The notes under the pieces are model-generated. The model was given only the letters and a program-made list of their open reading frames with translations. It made no database searches and was not told the origin of the DNA. This document shows, in pieces, positions 34,900-44,884 of a stretch of DNA of 64,000 nt. The stretch is from positions 119,212 through 183,211 of the forward strand of contig JAHHID010000002.1 in assembly GCA_019359015.1 (NCBI GenBank), in the 5' to 3' direction. A program made the translations under genes and the position numbers. The DNA comes from Spirirestis rafaelensis WJT71-NPBG6 (lineage in GTDB: Bacteria; Cyanobacteriota; Cyanobacteriia; Cyanobacteriales; Nostocaceae). How positions within the stretch are numbered: the stretch's first letter is position 1; each line of letters starts with the position of its first letter.

Positions 34900-35254
34900 A
34901 GCTTTTTAAGTATTTTCATCGCACTCCTCACAGATGTACAAATCAAAACTAAGTGAATATTCTGAGCAAAGAAAATAAGCTCAACTTTGTCACTAGCTTA
35001 ATGTTGAGTTTTAAACCTATCAAAATGTGAGGTCGAGAAGATACGACTACAACCTCACTATCCCTCGATTCAGCGCGGTGACAAGGGCTTGAGTCCGATC
35101 GCTCACGTTCAATTTGCCGAAAATATTATTAGCATGGAACCTGACGGTACTCTCAACAATATTTAGAGCAGCGCTAATCTGCTGGTTATTCTTGCCCTTT
35201 GCAATCAAACGCAGCACCTCCAACTCGCGATCATTCAGCTAGTTTGATTCCCAA
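34900..35254 (-). repeat. Segmental duplication copy A, with a 3' fragment of a NarL-type regulator
   Basis: Bases about 34900-35239 repeat about 35740-36077 at high identity. They contain a hairpin (34980-35008) and then the reverse-strand C-terminal HTH of the response regulator (VLRLIAKGKNNQQISAALN to RGIVRL, stop 35048-35050). Beyond about 35239 a deletion joins DNA that matches a site about 25 bases further upstream in the intact gene, and similarity then fades. The copy has no REC domain and no start, so it is a pseudogene fragment. Confidence 0.92.
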
Positions 35255-35358
35255 TTTGGTATTAAATGAATTGCGATCGCCTATTTATCTCAATATGAAT
35301 AGTGCGATCGCAGAATGGACTCCACAAAGGCATGAATCTTTTAACTACTGCCTATAAA

Positions 35359-35706
35359 TTAGTGAAATTTCACATGACTACCATCTCTGTCAAACTTGCC
35401 TTTAAAAGCCCAGTTAATCCATCCGCCATCACCTTGATTGGTAAATTCACCATTTTCAAAAGCCCATATACCATAAATGACACCGTTATAATCAGCTTTA
35501 GCAAATAATTTAACGCCATTGAAATGTTCATCATAATTTTGGCTCAAATTAAAAACCATCACATTGTAGTTTTGACCAGCTTTAAAATAAGCTTCTTCCA
35601 TTAGACCTTTTACGAATCCTTCACGGTTTTGGGAAGCGTTAACACTAGATGCGATCGCTTGAGCAATTCCAAGTGTATCTACTCCAACTTCTAGACCTAC
35701 AGACAT
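35359..35706 (-). CDS. Hypothetical protein lying between the two duplicated segments
   Basis: A 115-residue soluble protein: an N-terminal helix (DTLGIAQAIASSVNASQNRE) and then a beta-rich, aromatic domain (YNVMVFNLSQNYDEHFNGVK, YGIWAFENGEFTNQGDGGWI). Repeated aromatic-Gly strands suggest a small ligand- or lectin-like beta sandwich, but I do not recognise the family. It has its own ATG with GGAG about 6 bases upstream (ctccttga on the plus strand read in reverse). Its place between direct repeats suggests it arrived with, or survived, the duplication. Confidence 0.6.
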   Translation of the reverse strand: MSVGLEVGVDTLGIAQAIASSVNASQNREGFVKGLMEEAYFKAGQNYNVMVFNLSQNYDEHFNGVKLFAKADYNGVIYGIWAFENGEFTNQGDGGWINWAFKGKFDRDGSHVKFH

Positions 35707-35739
35707 CTTTTACTCCTTGAAAAATTTTAATGTAGTTAA

Positions 35740-36077
35740 AAGCTTTATCAGTATTTTGATCGCACCCCTCACAGATGTACAAAGCAAAACCAAGTGAATA
35801 TACTAAGCCTAGAAAATAAGCCCAACATTGTCACTAGCTAAATGTTGGGTTTTAAACCTATCAAAATGTGAGGTCGATAAGATGCTAACTACAGCCTGAC
35901 AATCCCCCGATTCAGCGCGGTGACTAGGGCTTGAGTCCGATCGCTAACATTCAACTTCCCGAAAATATTATTAGCATGGAACCTAACGGTACTCTCAACA
36001 ATATTTAGAGCAGCGCTAATCTGCTGGTTATTCTTGCCCTTGGCTATCAAACGCAGCACCTCCAACTCGCGATCGCT
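35740..36077 (-). repeat. Segmental duplication copy B (intact regulator 3' end and downstream spacer)
   Basis: This is the copy still attached to the complete response regulator. It spans the regulator's last 60 codons or so, the terminator hairpin and the spacer down to the start of the 115-residue gene. The match to copy A is nearly continuous over about 335 bases. Confidence 0.9.
35821..35849 (-). terminator. Terminator hairpin of the NarL-type regulator
   Basis: CCCAACATT and AATGTTGGG form a 9-bp stem with an 11-base loop, 40 bases after the regulator stop. In duplicated copy A the same stem reads CTCAAC / GTTGAG: both arms changed together, which supports a functional RNA hairpin. Confidence 0.7.
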
Positions 36078-36518
36078 CAATTCTTCACTACCCATCCGTT
36101 CGGCTAGTTTGGCTGCTATACTGGGGGGAATGTACCTTTTACCTTTATAAACAGTACGAATCGCATCCAAAAGTTCGTTCGGTTCAGCCCCCTTGAGAAG
36201 ATAGCCCTTTGCACCAGCTCGCAGTCCTCGATAGATATCTTCATCACCATCAAAGCCAGTTAACACAACGATCCGGGCGTGCTTAAACTCACTACATATA
36301 GCAGCGATCGTATCAGCACCTTCCATATTAGGCATTTGCAAATCCATCAACGTCACATCCGGCTGATGTTGGCGAAAAAGTTCTAACGCTTCTATACCGT
36401 CGCAGGCATGTCCGACTACAGTCATGTCTGGCTCACACTGGAGCAACATTGTTAAAGCTTGTCCTAGAATCGGATGATCGTCAGCAAGCAGGATGCGAAT
36501 GACATTTGACTGACTCAT
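35889..36518 (-). CDS. NarL/FixJ family response regulator
   Basis: A 209-residue two-domain regulator. The REC domain has the acidic pocket (LADDHPI), phospho-acceptor Asp in DVTLMDLQMPN and Lys in YLLKGAEP. The C-terminal LuxR-type HTH reads LSDRELEVLRLIAKGKNNQQ and continues STVRFHANNIFGKL. It should bind DNA as a dimer when phosphorylated by a partner kinase, but none is nearby. The 3' end has been duplicated downstream. Confidence 0.93.
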   Translation of the reverse strand: MSQSNVIRILLADDHPILGQALTMLLQCEPDMTVVGHACDGIEALELFRQHQPDVTLMDLQMPNMEGADTIAAICSEFKHARIVVLTGFDGDEDIYRGLRAGAKGYLLKGAEPNELLDAIRTVYKGKRYIPPSIAAKLAERMGSEELSDRELEVLRLIAKGKNNQQISAALNIVESTVRFHANNIFGKLNVSDRTQALVTALNRGIVRL

Positions 36519-36976
36519 GATCCTTGTTTGTTGATGAACGCAAAGTTAAGCATAAATGAGCTTCCCTTCTATATTCTGATAGGTGTAAACTACATGAACT
36601 TATGCACTGTGGGATAAAAATCGGAAGAATACCAGCAAATTGCTTACACAATCAACCCATAGCGAACAGTTTCTCACGCTGAAACCTCTCTTAGTACACG
36701 CATTGCATAAGTGCGATCGCGAAATATTTAACAAAGACTCCGCGACTCTCTGCGCTTACCTTTGCGTCCCCTTCTCTTCGAGACGCTGCGCGAACGGGTT
36801 CATCAGTTCGACGGGACGGAAACCGACTCCGCCGACTGATTCACCTCTGCGTTTAAAAACGCTATAAATTAATGCAAAGCTGTAATAGCCCACGCAGGTG
36901 GGCTTCGTTTGTGTAGCCCCAGGCTTCCAGCCTGAGGGCGTTATGTGCAACCTCACATACAAATGGTTTAAACTCT
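36519..36976. repeat. Intergenic region with interspersed repeats
   Basis: About 36770-36850 carries a 'cttcgagacgctgcgcgaacgg' type repeat, related in wording to repeats at 29461 and 61050. AGCCCAC-GCAG-GTGGGCT (36887-36904) and GCCCCAGGCT-TCC-AGCCTGAGGGC (36916-36939) form a double-hairpin element known in many Nostocales spacers. No gene is supported; ATG-started short frames here are repeat translations. Confidence 0.7.
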
Positions 36977-38038
36977 TTAAACCATTTGCTTCACTGAAAA
37001 CTTTTGTAACTCCCCAGGAGCAAAAGCGCCATGTTCTGTAATTATGGCTGTAATTAATTCTGCTGGAGTCACATCAAAAGCTGGGTTATAAAATTCTGCC
37101 CCAGTTGGTGTAAGCATGGTTTCACCAACTTGATATATTTCACTTGGATCGCGTTCCTCAATCGGAATTTGGCTACCATCAGGTAATTCAAAATCAACAG
37201 TCGAAAGTGGCGCCGCGACGAAGAAAGGAATATTATGTGCCTTTGCTACAAGTGCCAAACTATACGTACCTATTTTGTTAGCTGCATCACCATTAGCGGC
37301 AATTCTGTCAGCACCCACAACTACAGCGTGAATCAAGCCCTGCTTCATGCAATGAGCCGCCATATTATCAGTAATTACCGTCACGGGAATGCCTTCTTCG
37401 ACACATTCCCAAGCGGTGAGTTTCGCGCCTTGTAATCTGGGACGGGTTTCGTCCGCAAAAACACGCGCCAAACGTCCTTCACGCCATGCAGAACGCACTA
37501 CACCCAATGCTGTACCATAACCAGCAGTGGCTAAAGCTCCAGCGTTGCAATGAGTGTGAATTGTTAACTGTTCTGGGGTAGAAGGCAACACTTTTAAGCC
37601 ATTGTCGCCGATCGCCTGACAAGTTTGCAAATCTTCCGCATTGATAATTTGGGCAGTTTTCAGAAGGATTTTTTTGATATCTTCTACACTTCCCAAAGTT
37701 TCATAAGCGGTTTTCTTCATGCGGGAAATTGCCCAAAATAGATTTACCGCAGTCGGACGAGTAGAAGCCAACATTTGGGCCACTTTTTCCAAAGAGTTGA
37801 AAAACTCATCGCGGTTATCTGTCTCAATTTCCCTCGCACCAAGATACATTCCATACGCTGCTGCTACACCAATCGCCGGCGCACCTCGAACAATCATAGT
37901 TTTAATTGCCTGCGCCATATCTTCGCTGCGGTGAATTTCGACAACAGCATACTCATTAGGTAAGCGAGTTTGGTCAATGAGTGAAACCGAGTCGTTGTGC
38001 CAAATAACCGGATAAACTTGATTTGTGGAAGAATTCAT
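36977..38038 (-). CDS. mtnA: S-methyl-5-thioribose-1-phosphate isomerase
   Basis: A 353-residue protein from ATG 38038 ([16 protein letters not shown]). Family motifs include [14 protein letters not shown], the catalytic Cys in [28 protein letters not shown] and the acidic [20 protein letters not shown]. The enzyme isomerises methylthioribose-1-phosphate to methylthioribulose-1-phosphate in methionine salvage. Full length. It lies downstream of dxs on the same strand, with a repeat hairpin between them. Confidence 0.96.
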   Translation of the reverse strand: MNSSTNQVYPVIWHNDSVSLIDQTRLPNEYAVVEIHRSEDMAQAIKTMIVRGAPAIGVAAAYGMYLGAREIETDNRDEFFNSLEKVAQMLASTRPTAVNLFWAISRMKKTAYETLGSVEDIKKILLKTAQIINAEDLQTCQAIGDNGLKVLPSTPEQLTIHTHCNAGALATAGYGTALGVVRSAWREGRLARVFADETRPRLQGAKLTAWECVEEGIPVTVITDNMAAHCMKQGLIHAVVVGADRIAANGDAANKIGTYSLALVAKAHNIPFFVAAPLSTVDFELPDGSQIPIEERDPSEIYQVGETMLTPTGAEFYNPAFDVTPAELITAIITEHGAFAPGELQKFSVKQMV

Positions 38039-38078
38039 GATTAACAAATAAAGTTAGTATGACCTCAGGCAAAGACAT

Positions 38079-38107
38079 GTAGAGACGTTTGCTGGAAACG
38101 TCTCTAC
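38079..38107. repeat. Interspersed GTAGAGACG palindrome between dxs and mtnA
   Basis: GTAGAGACGTTT and AAACGTCTCTAC form a perfect 12-bp stem with a 5-base loop. It is a relative of the elements at 19610 and 21011. It may uncouple mtnA from dxs transcription. Confidence 0.75.
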
Positions 38108-38133
38108 GCACGTAAGCTAAATCAAATAATCAA

Positions 38134-40044
38134 CTAGCTAACAGTTGAGGGTTGCTTACTACTAAAGAAAGCTTTCATCACCGTTTCCGCCATTTGCGGA
38201 CTAGTTAAACCTAATTCTGCCTTAGATTCATTCGGTTCGGCATGATCTACCAAAACATCTGGTACACCAATTCGCTTCACGGGAACCACAACATCAGCAT
38301 CTAACAGCGCTTCCGCTACTGCTGAACCGAAGCCACCCATCAAACAGCCTTCTTCTAAAGTAACAACGCGCCCGATTTTTTTCGCCAAAGGTAAAATTAA
38401 TTCTGTATCCAGAGGCTTGACAAAACGGGCATTTATCACAGTGGCTTGTATTCCGTGTTCGTTGAGAATTTCGGCAACTTGCATCGCTGGGTAAACCATT
38501 GTGCCGTAACCCAACAGCAACACATCATCGCCATTGCGGAGAATTTCGCCTTTGCCGATTTCCACAGGTTCCCAGCCTTCTTCCATCAAGGGAACACCAT
38601 AACCATTACCGCGAGGAGTACGCATAGCGATCGGTCCAGAGGTATGGTTAATGCCGGTTACTACCATGCGTTGCAATTCCGCTTCATCTTTGGGTGCCAT
38701 CACCACGATATTAGGAATACAACGCAGATAGGCGATATCATACATACCTTGGTGCGTCGGACCATCAGCACCGACAATTCCTGCCCGATCCATACAGAAG
38801 AACACTGGCAGATTTTGGATGCAGACATCGTGAATTATCTGGTCGAAGGCGCGTTGCAAAAAGGTAGAATAAATAGCGGCAACAGGACGCATTCCTTCAG
38901 ATGCGAGTCCCGCAGCCAAGGTGACGGCGTGTTGTTCGGCAATACCCACATCTATATATTGATCGGGCAACTTTGCCTGAAGCTTGTCTAAGCCTGTCCC
39001 CGTAGCCATCGCCGCAGTGATACCGACAATTTTCGGGTTTTGTTCGGCGAGTTTTACCAAGGTGTGGGCAAAGACTTTAGCGTAAGCAGGGGGTTTGGGT
39101 TTGCTAGAAGGAATGGCTTTGCCTGTCACCACATTAAACGGGTTTTGGGCATGGTAGCCTACTTTATCTAGTTCGGCAATTTCATAACCTTTGCCTTTAA
39201 TTGTCCCCACATGCACCAAGACTGGTCCGGTCATCTTATGTGCCTGTTCAAAGGTGGCGATTAATTCTTCTAAATTATGCCCATCCACAGGTCCCATGTA
39301 GGTAAAGCCAAGTTCTTCAAAGACTGCGCCAACTTTCGGAACAGCTAACCGCTTCATTCCTTCTTTGATGCGTTCTAATTCCGGTGAAAGAGATTCCCCA
39401 ACAAAGGGAATTTGCTTGACTTGTTCCTCTAAGTTATCTTTGATAAATTGTACTGGGGGACTGAGACGCATTTTGTTGAGGTAGCGCGGAATCGCCCCAA
39501 CGTTAGGAGAAATTGACATTTCGTTGTCGTTGAGGACAACTAATAAGTTAGTTTTGGGCAAGTGTCCAGCATGGTTGATGCATTCTAACGCCATACCGCC
39601 AGTTAGCGCACCATCACCGATAATGGCGACAACTTTAAATTTTTCGCCTTTCATATCTCGCGCTAAAGCCATACCCAATGCGGCTGAGATACTGGTTGAA
39701 GCATGTCCCGCACCAAAGTGGTCAAACTTACTTTCACTGCGCTTGAGATAACCGGCAATTCCATCTTTTTGCCGTAAGGTGTGGAAATTATCGTAACGCC
39801 CTGTAATTAATTTATGGGGATAAGCTTGGTGTCCGACATCCCAAATGACTTTATCACAATCTAAATCTAGTGTCTGATAAAGCCCTAGGGTTAACTCTAC
39901 AACACCCAACCCCGGTCCCAAATGTCCCCCAGTTGCGGCTACGGTTTGCAGATGCTTATCCCGAATTTGACGGGCAATTTGCTGCAACTGCCTAATCGAT
40001 AAGCCGTGTAACTGGTTGGGATGGGTAATTTCACTCAGGTGCAT
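38134..40044 (-). CDS. dxs: 1-deoxy-D-xylulose-5-phosphate synthase
   Basis: A 636-residue thiamine-diphosphate enzyme, full length, starting [20 protein letters not shown]. The thiamine-binding motif is [18 protein letters not shown] to NDNEMSIS; the transketolase-type C-half includes [18 protein letters not shown] and [18 protein letters not shown]. It condenses pyruvate and glyceraldehyde-3-phosphate in the first step of the MEP isoprenoid pathway, feeding carotenoids, phytol and quinones in a phototroph. Confidence 0.97.
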   Translation of the reverse strand: MHLSEITHPNQLHGLSIRQLQQIARQIRDKHLQTVAATGGHLGPGLGVVELTLGLYQTLDLDCDKVIWDVGHQAYPHKLITGRYDNFHTLRQKDGIAGYLKRSESKFDHFGAGHASTSISAALGMALARDMKGEKFKVVAIIGDGALTGGMALECINHAGHLPKTNLLVVLNDNEMSISPNVGAIPRYLNKMRLSPPVQFIKDNLEEQVKQIPFVGESLSPELERIKEGMKRLAVPKVGAVFEELGFTYMGPVDGHNLEELIATFEQAHKMTGPVLVHVGTIKGKGYEIAELDKVGYHAQNPFNVVTGKAIPSSKPKPPAYAKVFAHTLVKLAEQNPKIVGITAAMATGTGLDKLQAKLPDQYIDVGIAEQHAVTLAAGLASEGMRPVAAIYSTFLQRAFDQIIHDVCIQNLPVFFCMDRAGIVGADGPTHQGMYDIAYLRCIPNIVVMAPKDEAELQRMVVTGINHTSGPIAMRTPRGNGYGVPLMEEGWEPVEIGKGEILRNGDDVLLLGYGTMVYPAMQVAEILNEHGIQATVINARFVKPLDTELILPLAKKIGRVVTLEEGCLMGGFGSAVAEALLDADVVVPVKRIGVPDVLVDHAEPNESKAELGLTSPQMAETVMKAFFSSKQPSTVS

Positions 40045-40099
40045 ACTAATAGGGTTTTCCTCTCATTGATCGTATTATGATTTTCCCACGCTCGTGTTG

Positions 40100-40223
40100 C
40101 CAGATGAGAGAAAAGGTGAGAAGGGGGACAGGGGGATGGGGAGAGGGGGGGATTAGGGGAAAGAATTATTCTCATTGTCCCCTTGTCCCCTTGTCTCCTT
40201 GTCCCCTTGTCCCCCCCTCCCCC
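40100..40223. repeat. Low-complexity G-rich / CCCCTTGT repeat spacer
   Basis: A G-rich half (GGGGGACAGGGGGATGGGG) is followed by repeated TCCCCTTG units. A close relative lies inside the menD reading frame at 51270-51410, so this is a dispersed element. Confidence 0.85.
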
Positions 40224-40886
40224 TCATCTATTCGGCGCTGCTGGAGCTTCTGGTGTTTCGGGTTGTGGCTGTTGTCTTTGTAAATATTGACTCAATACGT
40301 AAGCCATATCCCCGCGTGTCATCGGTTTTAATGGGGCTATGTTACCTTGTGCGTCTGTGTTGACGAATCCTTCACTAATTACTGTGGCGATCGCCTTTTT
40401 TGCCCAATCAGGAATTGTCTGCGCGTCTGGATGAGAAGCAAGAATTTCATTTACAGTGTCGTCGGGAAACTGAAATACTCCATAAGCTTGAGCAAAAATC
40501 GCTAAAGCTTCTGCCCTTGTCACTTTTTGGTTGGGGAAAAACATATTTCCCCGATAACCTTTCATAATGTCAGTTTTTAAGACTATTTGAATATCATTAA
40601 ATGCTGGATTTGACGGCGCTACATCGGTAACTGTTAGATTTTCTTTGCTAATAGCCTGTCTTTTATCCAGTCGAAAGGCTTTCACCATAATTGAAGCTAA
40701 TTCGGCACGGCTGATTAACCTTTCTGTATAAAAGTTACCATCACTAAAGTTGGTCATTAACTTTGCTGCAACTACCTGCTGAATCGAATCGGCTGGTATT
40801 GCAGGTTGTGCGTTAACGTGCAGCGGAAAATATTGTATTGCTACTATAGTAATACTACTTAGCAGCTTATGCATTATTTTAACCAT
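40224..40886 (-). CDS. SLH domain exported protein
   Basis: A 220-residue protein with a signal peptide (KLLSSITIVAIQYFPLHVNA) and two to three S-layer homology units (ERLISRAELASIMVKAFRLD, YRGNMFFPNQKVTRAEALAI, LKPMTRGDMAYVLSQYL). SLH domains bind peptidoglycan-linked polysaccharide and anchor proteins at the cell wall. The short Pro-rich tail (PQPETPEAPAAPNR) is unstructured. An alternative Met four codons in would also give a good signal peptide. Confidence 0.88.
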   Translation of the reverse strand: MVKIMHKLLSSITIVAIQYFPLHVNAQPAIPADSIQQVVAAKLMTNFSDGNFYTERLISRAELASIMVKAFRLDKRQAISKENLTVTDVAPSNPAFNDIQIVLKTDIMKGYRGNMFFPNQKVTRAEALAIFAQAYGVFQFPDDTVNEILASHPDAQTIPDWAKKAIATVISEGFVNTDAQGNIAPLKPMTRGDMAYVLSQYLQRQQPQPETPEAPAAPNR

Positions 40887-41100
40887 TTTTATAATGAAAA
40901 GGCGGGACTTTGGTTAACATCAATTGTGATTAACTTATCTCGTGACGAGTTGATGCTTGGCTATGTTGCCAACCCGCTTGCTAAGGGAAAGGGGAAAGAG
41001 AAAAGGGGAAAGGTAAAAGGTAAAGGATAATAGATTTTTACTTTTACCTTTTATATTGTTTTGCGTCATACTGTAACGCGGATGACAGTAGGAGTGTTTG

Positions 41101-42117
41101 CTAACGAAACATACTACTTACAGAAGTATCTTCGTGAATTCTCCAGATGGTTTCTCCGAGGATATTAGCCACTGAAAGGACGACGAGTTGTTCAAAGCGA
41201 TCGCTATTCGGAATGGGAATCGTATTTGTGACAATCACTTCCTCAAACACACCAGTCGATAAGCGCTCAATTGCAGGTGGAGAGAACACCGCATGAGTTG
41301 CACAGGCATAAATCTGACGCGCCCCTTCTTCACGCAATAACTGTGCCCCTGCCGCAATTGTGCCGCCAGTGTCGATCATGTCGTCTACCAACACTGCCGT
41401 TTTGCCCTTAACATCGCCGATGACATTCATCACTTCAGCGACATTGTGAGCTTGACGGCGTTTGTCAATAATTGCTAAGGGGGCATCATCCAGCTTTTTG
41501 GCAAATGCCCTAGCCCGCGCTACACCCCCGACATCGGGCGAAACCACCACCAAATCGGGCAGATTCTTACTTGCCAGATAATCTAGCAGTACTGGCGAAC
41601 CGTAAACATGGTCAAAGGGTATATCGAAATAACCCTGAATTTGAGCGGAGTGCAAATCCATTGCCAAAACCCGGTTTGCACCGGCTTGGGTAATTAGGTT
41701 AGCAACCAGCTTGGCGGTGATTGACTCTCGTCCTGCGGTTTTGCGATCGGCGCGGGCATAACCATAATAAGGAATTACTGCCGTTACCTGCCGCGCGGAG
41801 GCACGACGACAGGCATCAATCATAATCAGCAATTCCATTAAGTGGTCGTTGACCGGTTGACACGATGGCTGGATTAAATAAACATCACAACCCCGAATCG
41901 ATTCTTGAATTTGAACGTAAAGTTCTCCATCCGCAAATCTTTTGCGAATCATTGGTCCCAAGTCCATGCCCAAATAACGAGCAACTTCTTGAGACAGCGG
42001 TATGTTGGCAGAACCAGAGAACAGCCGCAGGCGATGATTTTCAGTCAGTCCTGTTCGAGCTGGCTGCACTTTTAAACTTGCAGAACTGAGCACAGCAGAT
42101 CCTCTATGTGCATTCAT
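41101..42117 (-). CDS. prs: Ribose-phosphate pyrophosphokinase
   Basis: A 338-residue PRPP synthase. Visible motifs: LFSGSANIPLSQEVA, DGELYVQIQESIRGCDVYLI, the flexible loop region YYGYARADRKTAGRESI, metal-binding MDLHSAQIQGYFD and the PRPP loop VLVDDMIDTGGTI. It makes PRPP for nucleotide, His and Trp synthesis. The N-terminal 25 residues before ENHRLRLF are a cyanobacterial extension. Confidence 0.96.
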   Translation of the reverse strand: MNAHRGSAVLSSASLKVQPARTGLTENHRLRLFSGSANIPLSQEVARYLGMDLGPMIRKRFADGELYVQIQESIRGCDVYLIQPSCQPVNDHLMELLIMIDACRRASARQVTAVIPYYGYARADRKTAGRESITAKLVANLITQAGANRVLAMDLHSAQIQGYFDIPFDHVYGSPVLLDYLASKNLPDLVVVSPDVGGVARARAFAKKLDDAPLAIIDKRRQAHNVAEVMNVIGDVKGKTAVLVDDMIDTGGTIAAGAQLLREEGARQIYACATHAVFSPPAIERLSTGVFEEVIVTNTIPIPNSDRFEQLVVLSVANILGETIWRIHEDTSVSSMFR

Positions 42118-42333
42118 GGCAATCTTATCATCAGGTATTTAGCAGATTTAACCGAGATAGTCAGAAAAAACATTTGTAAGTTTTTTTGAAGCTTTCATAA
42201 AAACTCTCAATATTCCTCCATAAAACGTTCGCTTTGTCATTTTCTTGACATAACAGGCAAATCAACCATAGACAGCTTAACGGACATTAACTTTTTCTAC
42301 TAGATGGATTATTTAGATGTTTTTGCTTAAGGT
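42118..42333. promoter_or_regulatory. Upstream region of prs
   Basis: A 216-base A+T-rich stretch between the prs start and the terminator of the candidate small RNA. It must contain the prs promoter and leader; I see no certain -10/-35 pair or operator. Confidence 0.35.
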
Positions 42334-42500
42334 AAAAAAAAACCAACTCCTTCGAGGTTGGTTCGGTAGAGCATTTTCCTCTACCCACCTTATTGATAAC
42401 TGAGCGTCAACGATTCACGGATTAAGTGATATGCACGTAGGCACTCGTTAAGTAGAAACACCTGTGAATAAAAACTAATGGGGCAATTGAATATTCTATG
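42334..42500 (-). ncRNA. Candidate small RNA ending in an intrinsic terminator upstream of prs
   Basis: On the minus strand a 7-bp hairpin (GGTAGAG-GAAAATG-CTCTACC, 42365-42385) is followed one base later by AACCAAC...GTTGGTT and then nine T residues. A strong terminator facing toward prs, but located upstream of it and with no protein-coding frame before it, implies a short non-coding transcript starting somewhere between about 42420 and 42560. The 5' end given is a guess. It could also be a terminated leader of prs. Confidence 0.5.
42341..42363 (-). terminator. Rho-independent terminator
   Basis: Read on the minus strand, AACCAACCTCGAAGGAGTTGGTT is a 7-bp stem extended by CTC/GAG with a small bulge, followed by a run of nine T (42334-42342 as A on the plus strand). 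This is the clearest intrinsic terminator in the window. Confidence 0.8.
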
Positions 42501-42821
42501 ATCCTAACGGCAAATTTATAAAATGGCAGATTTAATTTAAGCTTTTAAATCTAATTACACATCTCACGACACTTTAAGTTATAACTCTTGACGTAGCTGA
42601 TATCTAGCGAAAGAGTGAGGAAATTTGACAAGAAAAAGCCAGCACAAGTTTGGACAAAACGCTACCGTAGAAGGTGACAAATAAAGGTAGAAGGACTAGG
42701 GACTGGGGACTAGGGACTAGGGACTAGGAACTGGAAAAGAATTATTCCCCATTACCCATTCGCCATGCCCAATGCCCGATGCCCAATGCCCAATGCCCAA
42801 TGCCCAATACCTAATTAATCG
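42501..42821. other. Spacer before the kinase gene, with short tandem repeats
   Basis: The part near 42690-42735 is a 'gggactaggga' type repeat, and 42755-42810 carries five ATGCCCAATGCCC units like those at 25931 and 52480. No gene is supported. Confidence 0.5.
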
Positions 42822-44564
42822 ATGATGCAACCACCCATTACTGTTGGTACTGTCCTACAAAACCGTTATCGCATAATTCAAATTCTCGGTCAGGGGGGAT
42901 TTGGCAGAACTTATTTGGCAGAAGACCAAAGGCGGTTTAATGAACTTTGTGCGATTAAGGAATTAATTCCCACCGCTACGGGAACTGGCGCTTGGGAGAA
43001 AGCACAAGAACTTTTTGCACGGGAGGCGGCAATTTTATACCAAATCCAGCATCCGCAAGTGCCACAATTTCGAGAAAGATTTGAACAAGATCAGCGCTTG
43101 TTTTTGGTGCAAGATTACGTTGCAGGCAAGACTTACCGCGCTTTGCTGGATGAGCGCAAGGCTGTTGGTCAAAGTTTCACAGAAACGGAAGTTTTGCAAT
43201 TGATGCGCTCTTTATTACCAGTGTTAGAGCATCTTCACAATCGCGGAATTATTCACCGAGATATTTCACCAGAAAATATTATTTTGCGAGAAAGCGATCA
43301 CCTACCTGTTTTAATTGACTTTGGGGTGGTGAAAGAACTGGCAACTAAATTACAATCCCTAAATGCGTCAACGCCGCTTACTACGGTGGGAAAATTAGGC
43401 TACGCTCCTGCCGAGCAAATGCAAACAGGAAGGGCTTACCCCAGTAGTGATTTATATGCACTAGCAGTCACAGTGTTGGTTTTGCTGACAGCTAAAGAAC
43501 CGCAAGAACTATTTGATGAAAATCAATTAACTTGGAATTGGCAAAAGTTGGTAAAAGTCGATCCGCGATTTGCCCAAATATTAAATCGGATGTTGAGTCA
43601 TTCACCAAGCGATCGCTTTGCTAGTGTTGCCGCTCTCACGCAAGCATTACAAGTGCTGGCACAACCAAATCAGATAAATCCGGCTTTGTCCAATATGGAA
43701 ACAGTAGCCGTTGGTCGTCGCCCAGATCCAGTTCCACCTGTTGCCCCCAAAAGACCAGATCCGGTAATTCCCGATCCTCCGCCCAGCAATTCCATTTTGG
43801 ATAATCCGTTGGCGTTGGGTGCAATTGGCGCTGCTGTAATTATATTAGCAGGATTCGGTTCTTGGGCAGTGGTAAGTTCTATCCGCAGTCAACCAAAAAC
43901 ATTAGCACCAGAAGCCCCACCACAAACTTTTCCTTCGCCAGTTATTACAGGTGCTGCTACACCAACACCTACACCCACAGCTACACCCACCAATATTGAA
44001 CCTATTGTCACCAATAAACGCCTAACTTTTGTTACACCAAATGAACTTAATCTTGACGGTACTATCAAAGCAAATGAAACAGTTCAATACAGCTTTTTTG
44101 GCAGGAAAGGTTCAAAGTTAATTGCATCGCTTTCCCCAGAAAGTAATAATGTTTTGCTAACAGTTTTAGCTCCCAATCGAGAAATAATAGATAATTCTGC
44201 CCAGCAAGTTACATCCTATCAAGGAGTATTGCCTGTAAGTGGCAGATATATTATTCAGTTAACTTCAGCACAAGAAGTTCCGCAAAGCAATTATGTCCTT
44301 AATGTTGGGCTAGAAAATTTAGAATCGGCACCTACACCAGAGTCCACACCAGAGCCGACATTTACGCCCACACTAGAGCCATTTACGCCGACGCCCACAC
44401 CAGAGCCAACACTCGCGCCAACATTTCCAGCACCACCTGTGAACAATTCGCCCACACTTCCACCTATACAGCCACCGGAGTTTCCGTCTACATCCCCTCA
44501 AGAAGAAAATAACAATCCGCCTGTTGAGCAAACACCAGTTCCCAATCAGACAAATTCTCAATAA
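42822..44564 (+). CDS. Ser/Thr protein kinase with extracytoplasmic PPC-like domain
   Basis: A 580-residue membrane kinase. The Hanks-type catalytic domain (about 15-290) has GQGGFGRTYLAED, the AIKE lysine, HRDISPENIIL and DFGVVKE. A Pro-rich linker precedes a membrane helix (PLALGAIGAAVIILAGFGSW, about 330), a second low-complexity linker and a beta domain (about 410-500: TIKANETVQYSFFGRKGSKL, GVLPVSGRYIIQLTS) resembling bacterial pre-peptidase C-terminal domains. The last 80 residues are Pro/Thr-rich. It likely senses something outside the inner membrane and phosphorylates cytoplasmic targets. Confidence 0.92.
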   Translation: MMQPPITVGTVLQNRYRIIQILGQGGFGRTYLAEDQRRFNELCAIKELIPTATGTGAWEKAQELFAREAAILYQIQHPQVPQFRERFEQDQRLFLVQDYVAGKTYRALLDERKAVGQSFTETEVLQLMRSLLPVLEHLHNRGIIHRDISPENIILRESDHLPVLIDFGVVKELATKLQSLNASTPLTTVGKLGYAPAEQMQTGRAYPSSDLYALAVTVLVLLTAKEPQELFDENQLTWNWQKLVKVDPRFAQILNRMLSHSPSDRFASVAALTQALQVLAQPNQINPALSNMETVAVGRRPDPVPPVAPKRPDPVIPDPPPSNSILDNPLALGAIGAAVIILAGFGSWAVVSSIRSQPKTLAPEAPPQTFPSPVITGAATPTPTPTATPTNIEPIVTNKRLTFVTPNELNLDGTIKANETVQYSFFGRKGSKLIASLSPESNNVLLTVLAPNREIIDNSAQQVTSYQGVLPVSGRYIIQLTSAQEVPQSNYVLNVGLENLESAPTPESTPEPTFTPTLEPFTPTPTPEPTLAPTFPAPPVNNSPTLPPIQPPEFPSTSPQEENNNPPVEQTPVPNQTNSQ

Positions 44565-44884
44565 ATTAAAAGGTGCATTTTCTACTAAATTGATTAAGTT
44601 TATAGTAGTCCTATATGATTGGTGTAAAAGGGTTTTGAATAACGAACCGCATTCGCCTTGGTCTACGTGATTGAGAAGGGTGCAAAGGAAGAGAGGATAA
44701 ATTTCACGCTCTTATTTAGGATTAATATATACCATTTCACTAGCCCTAATTTTAGACTTTTACTCTGTGTCTGGAGCGTCTCTGCGTGAAAAAACTATTT
44801 CTGCAATCTTGTCTAGTTTTGATACGGGATGATTTTATCAAAACTAAACACGGTAAATTAAGTGCTAATAACTCATAACTGTAA
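44565..44884. other. Intergenic region before bioD
   Basis: No gene, palindrome or repeat of note is seen in these 320 bases apart from scattered A+T-rich stretches. The bioD promoter must lie here. Confidence 0.4.

Noticed and set aside
36640..36962. Short frames in the spacer upstream of mtnA
   Set aside because: They coincide with interspersed repeats (double hairpin and the 'gagacgctgcgcgaacg' element) and show no protein family.
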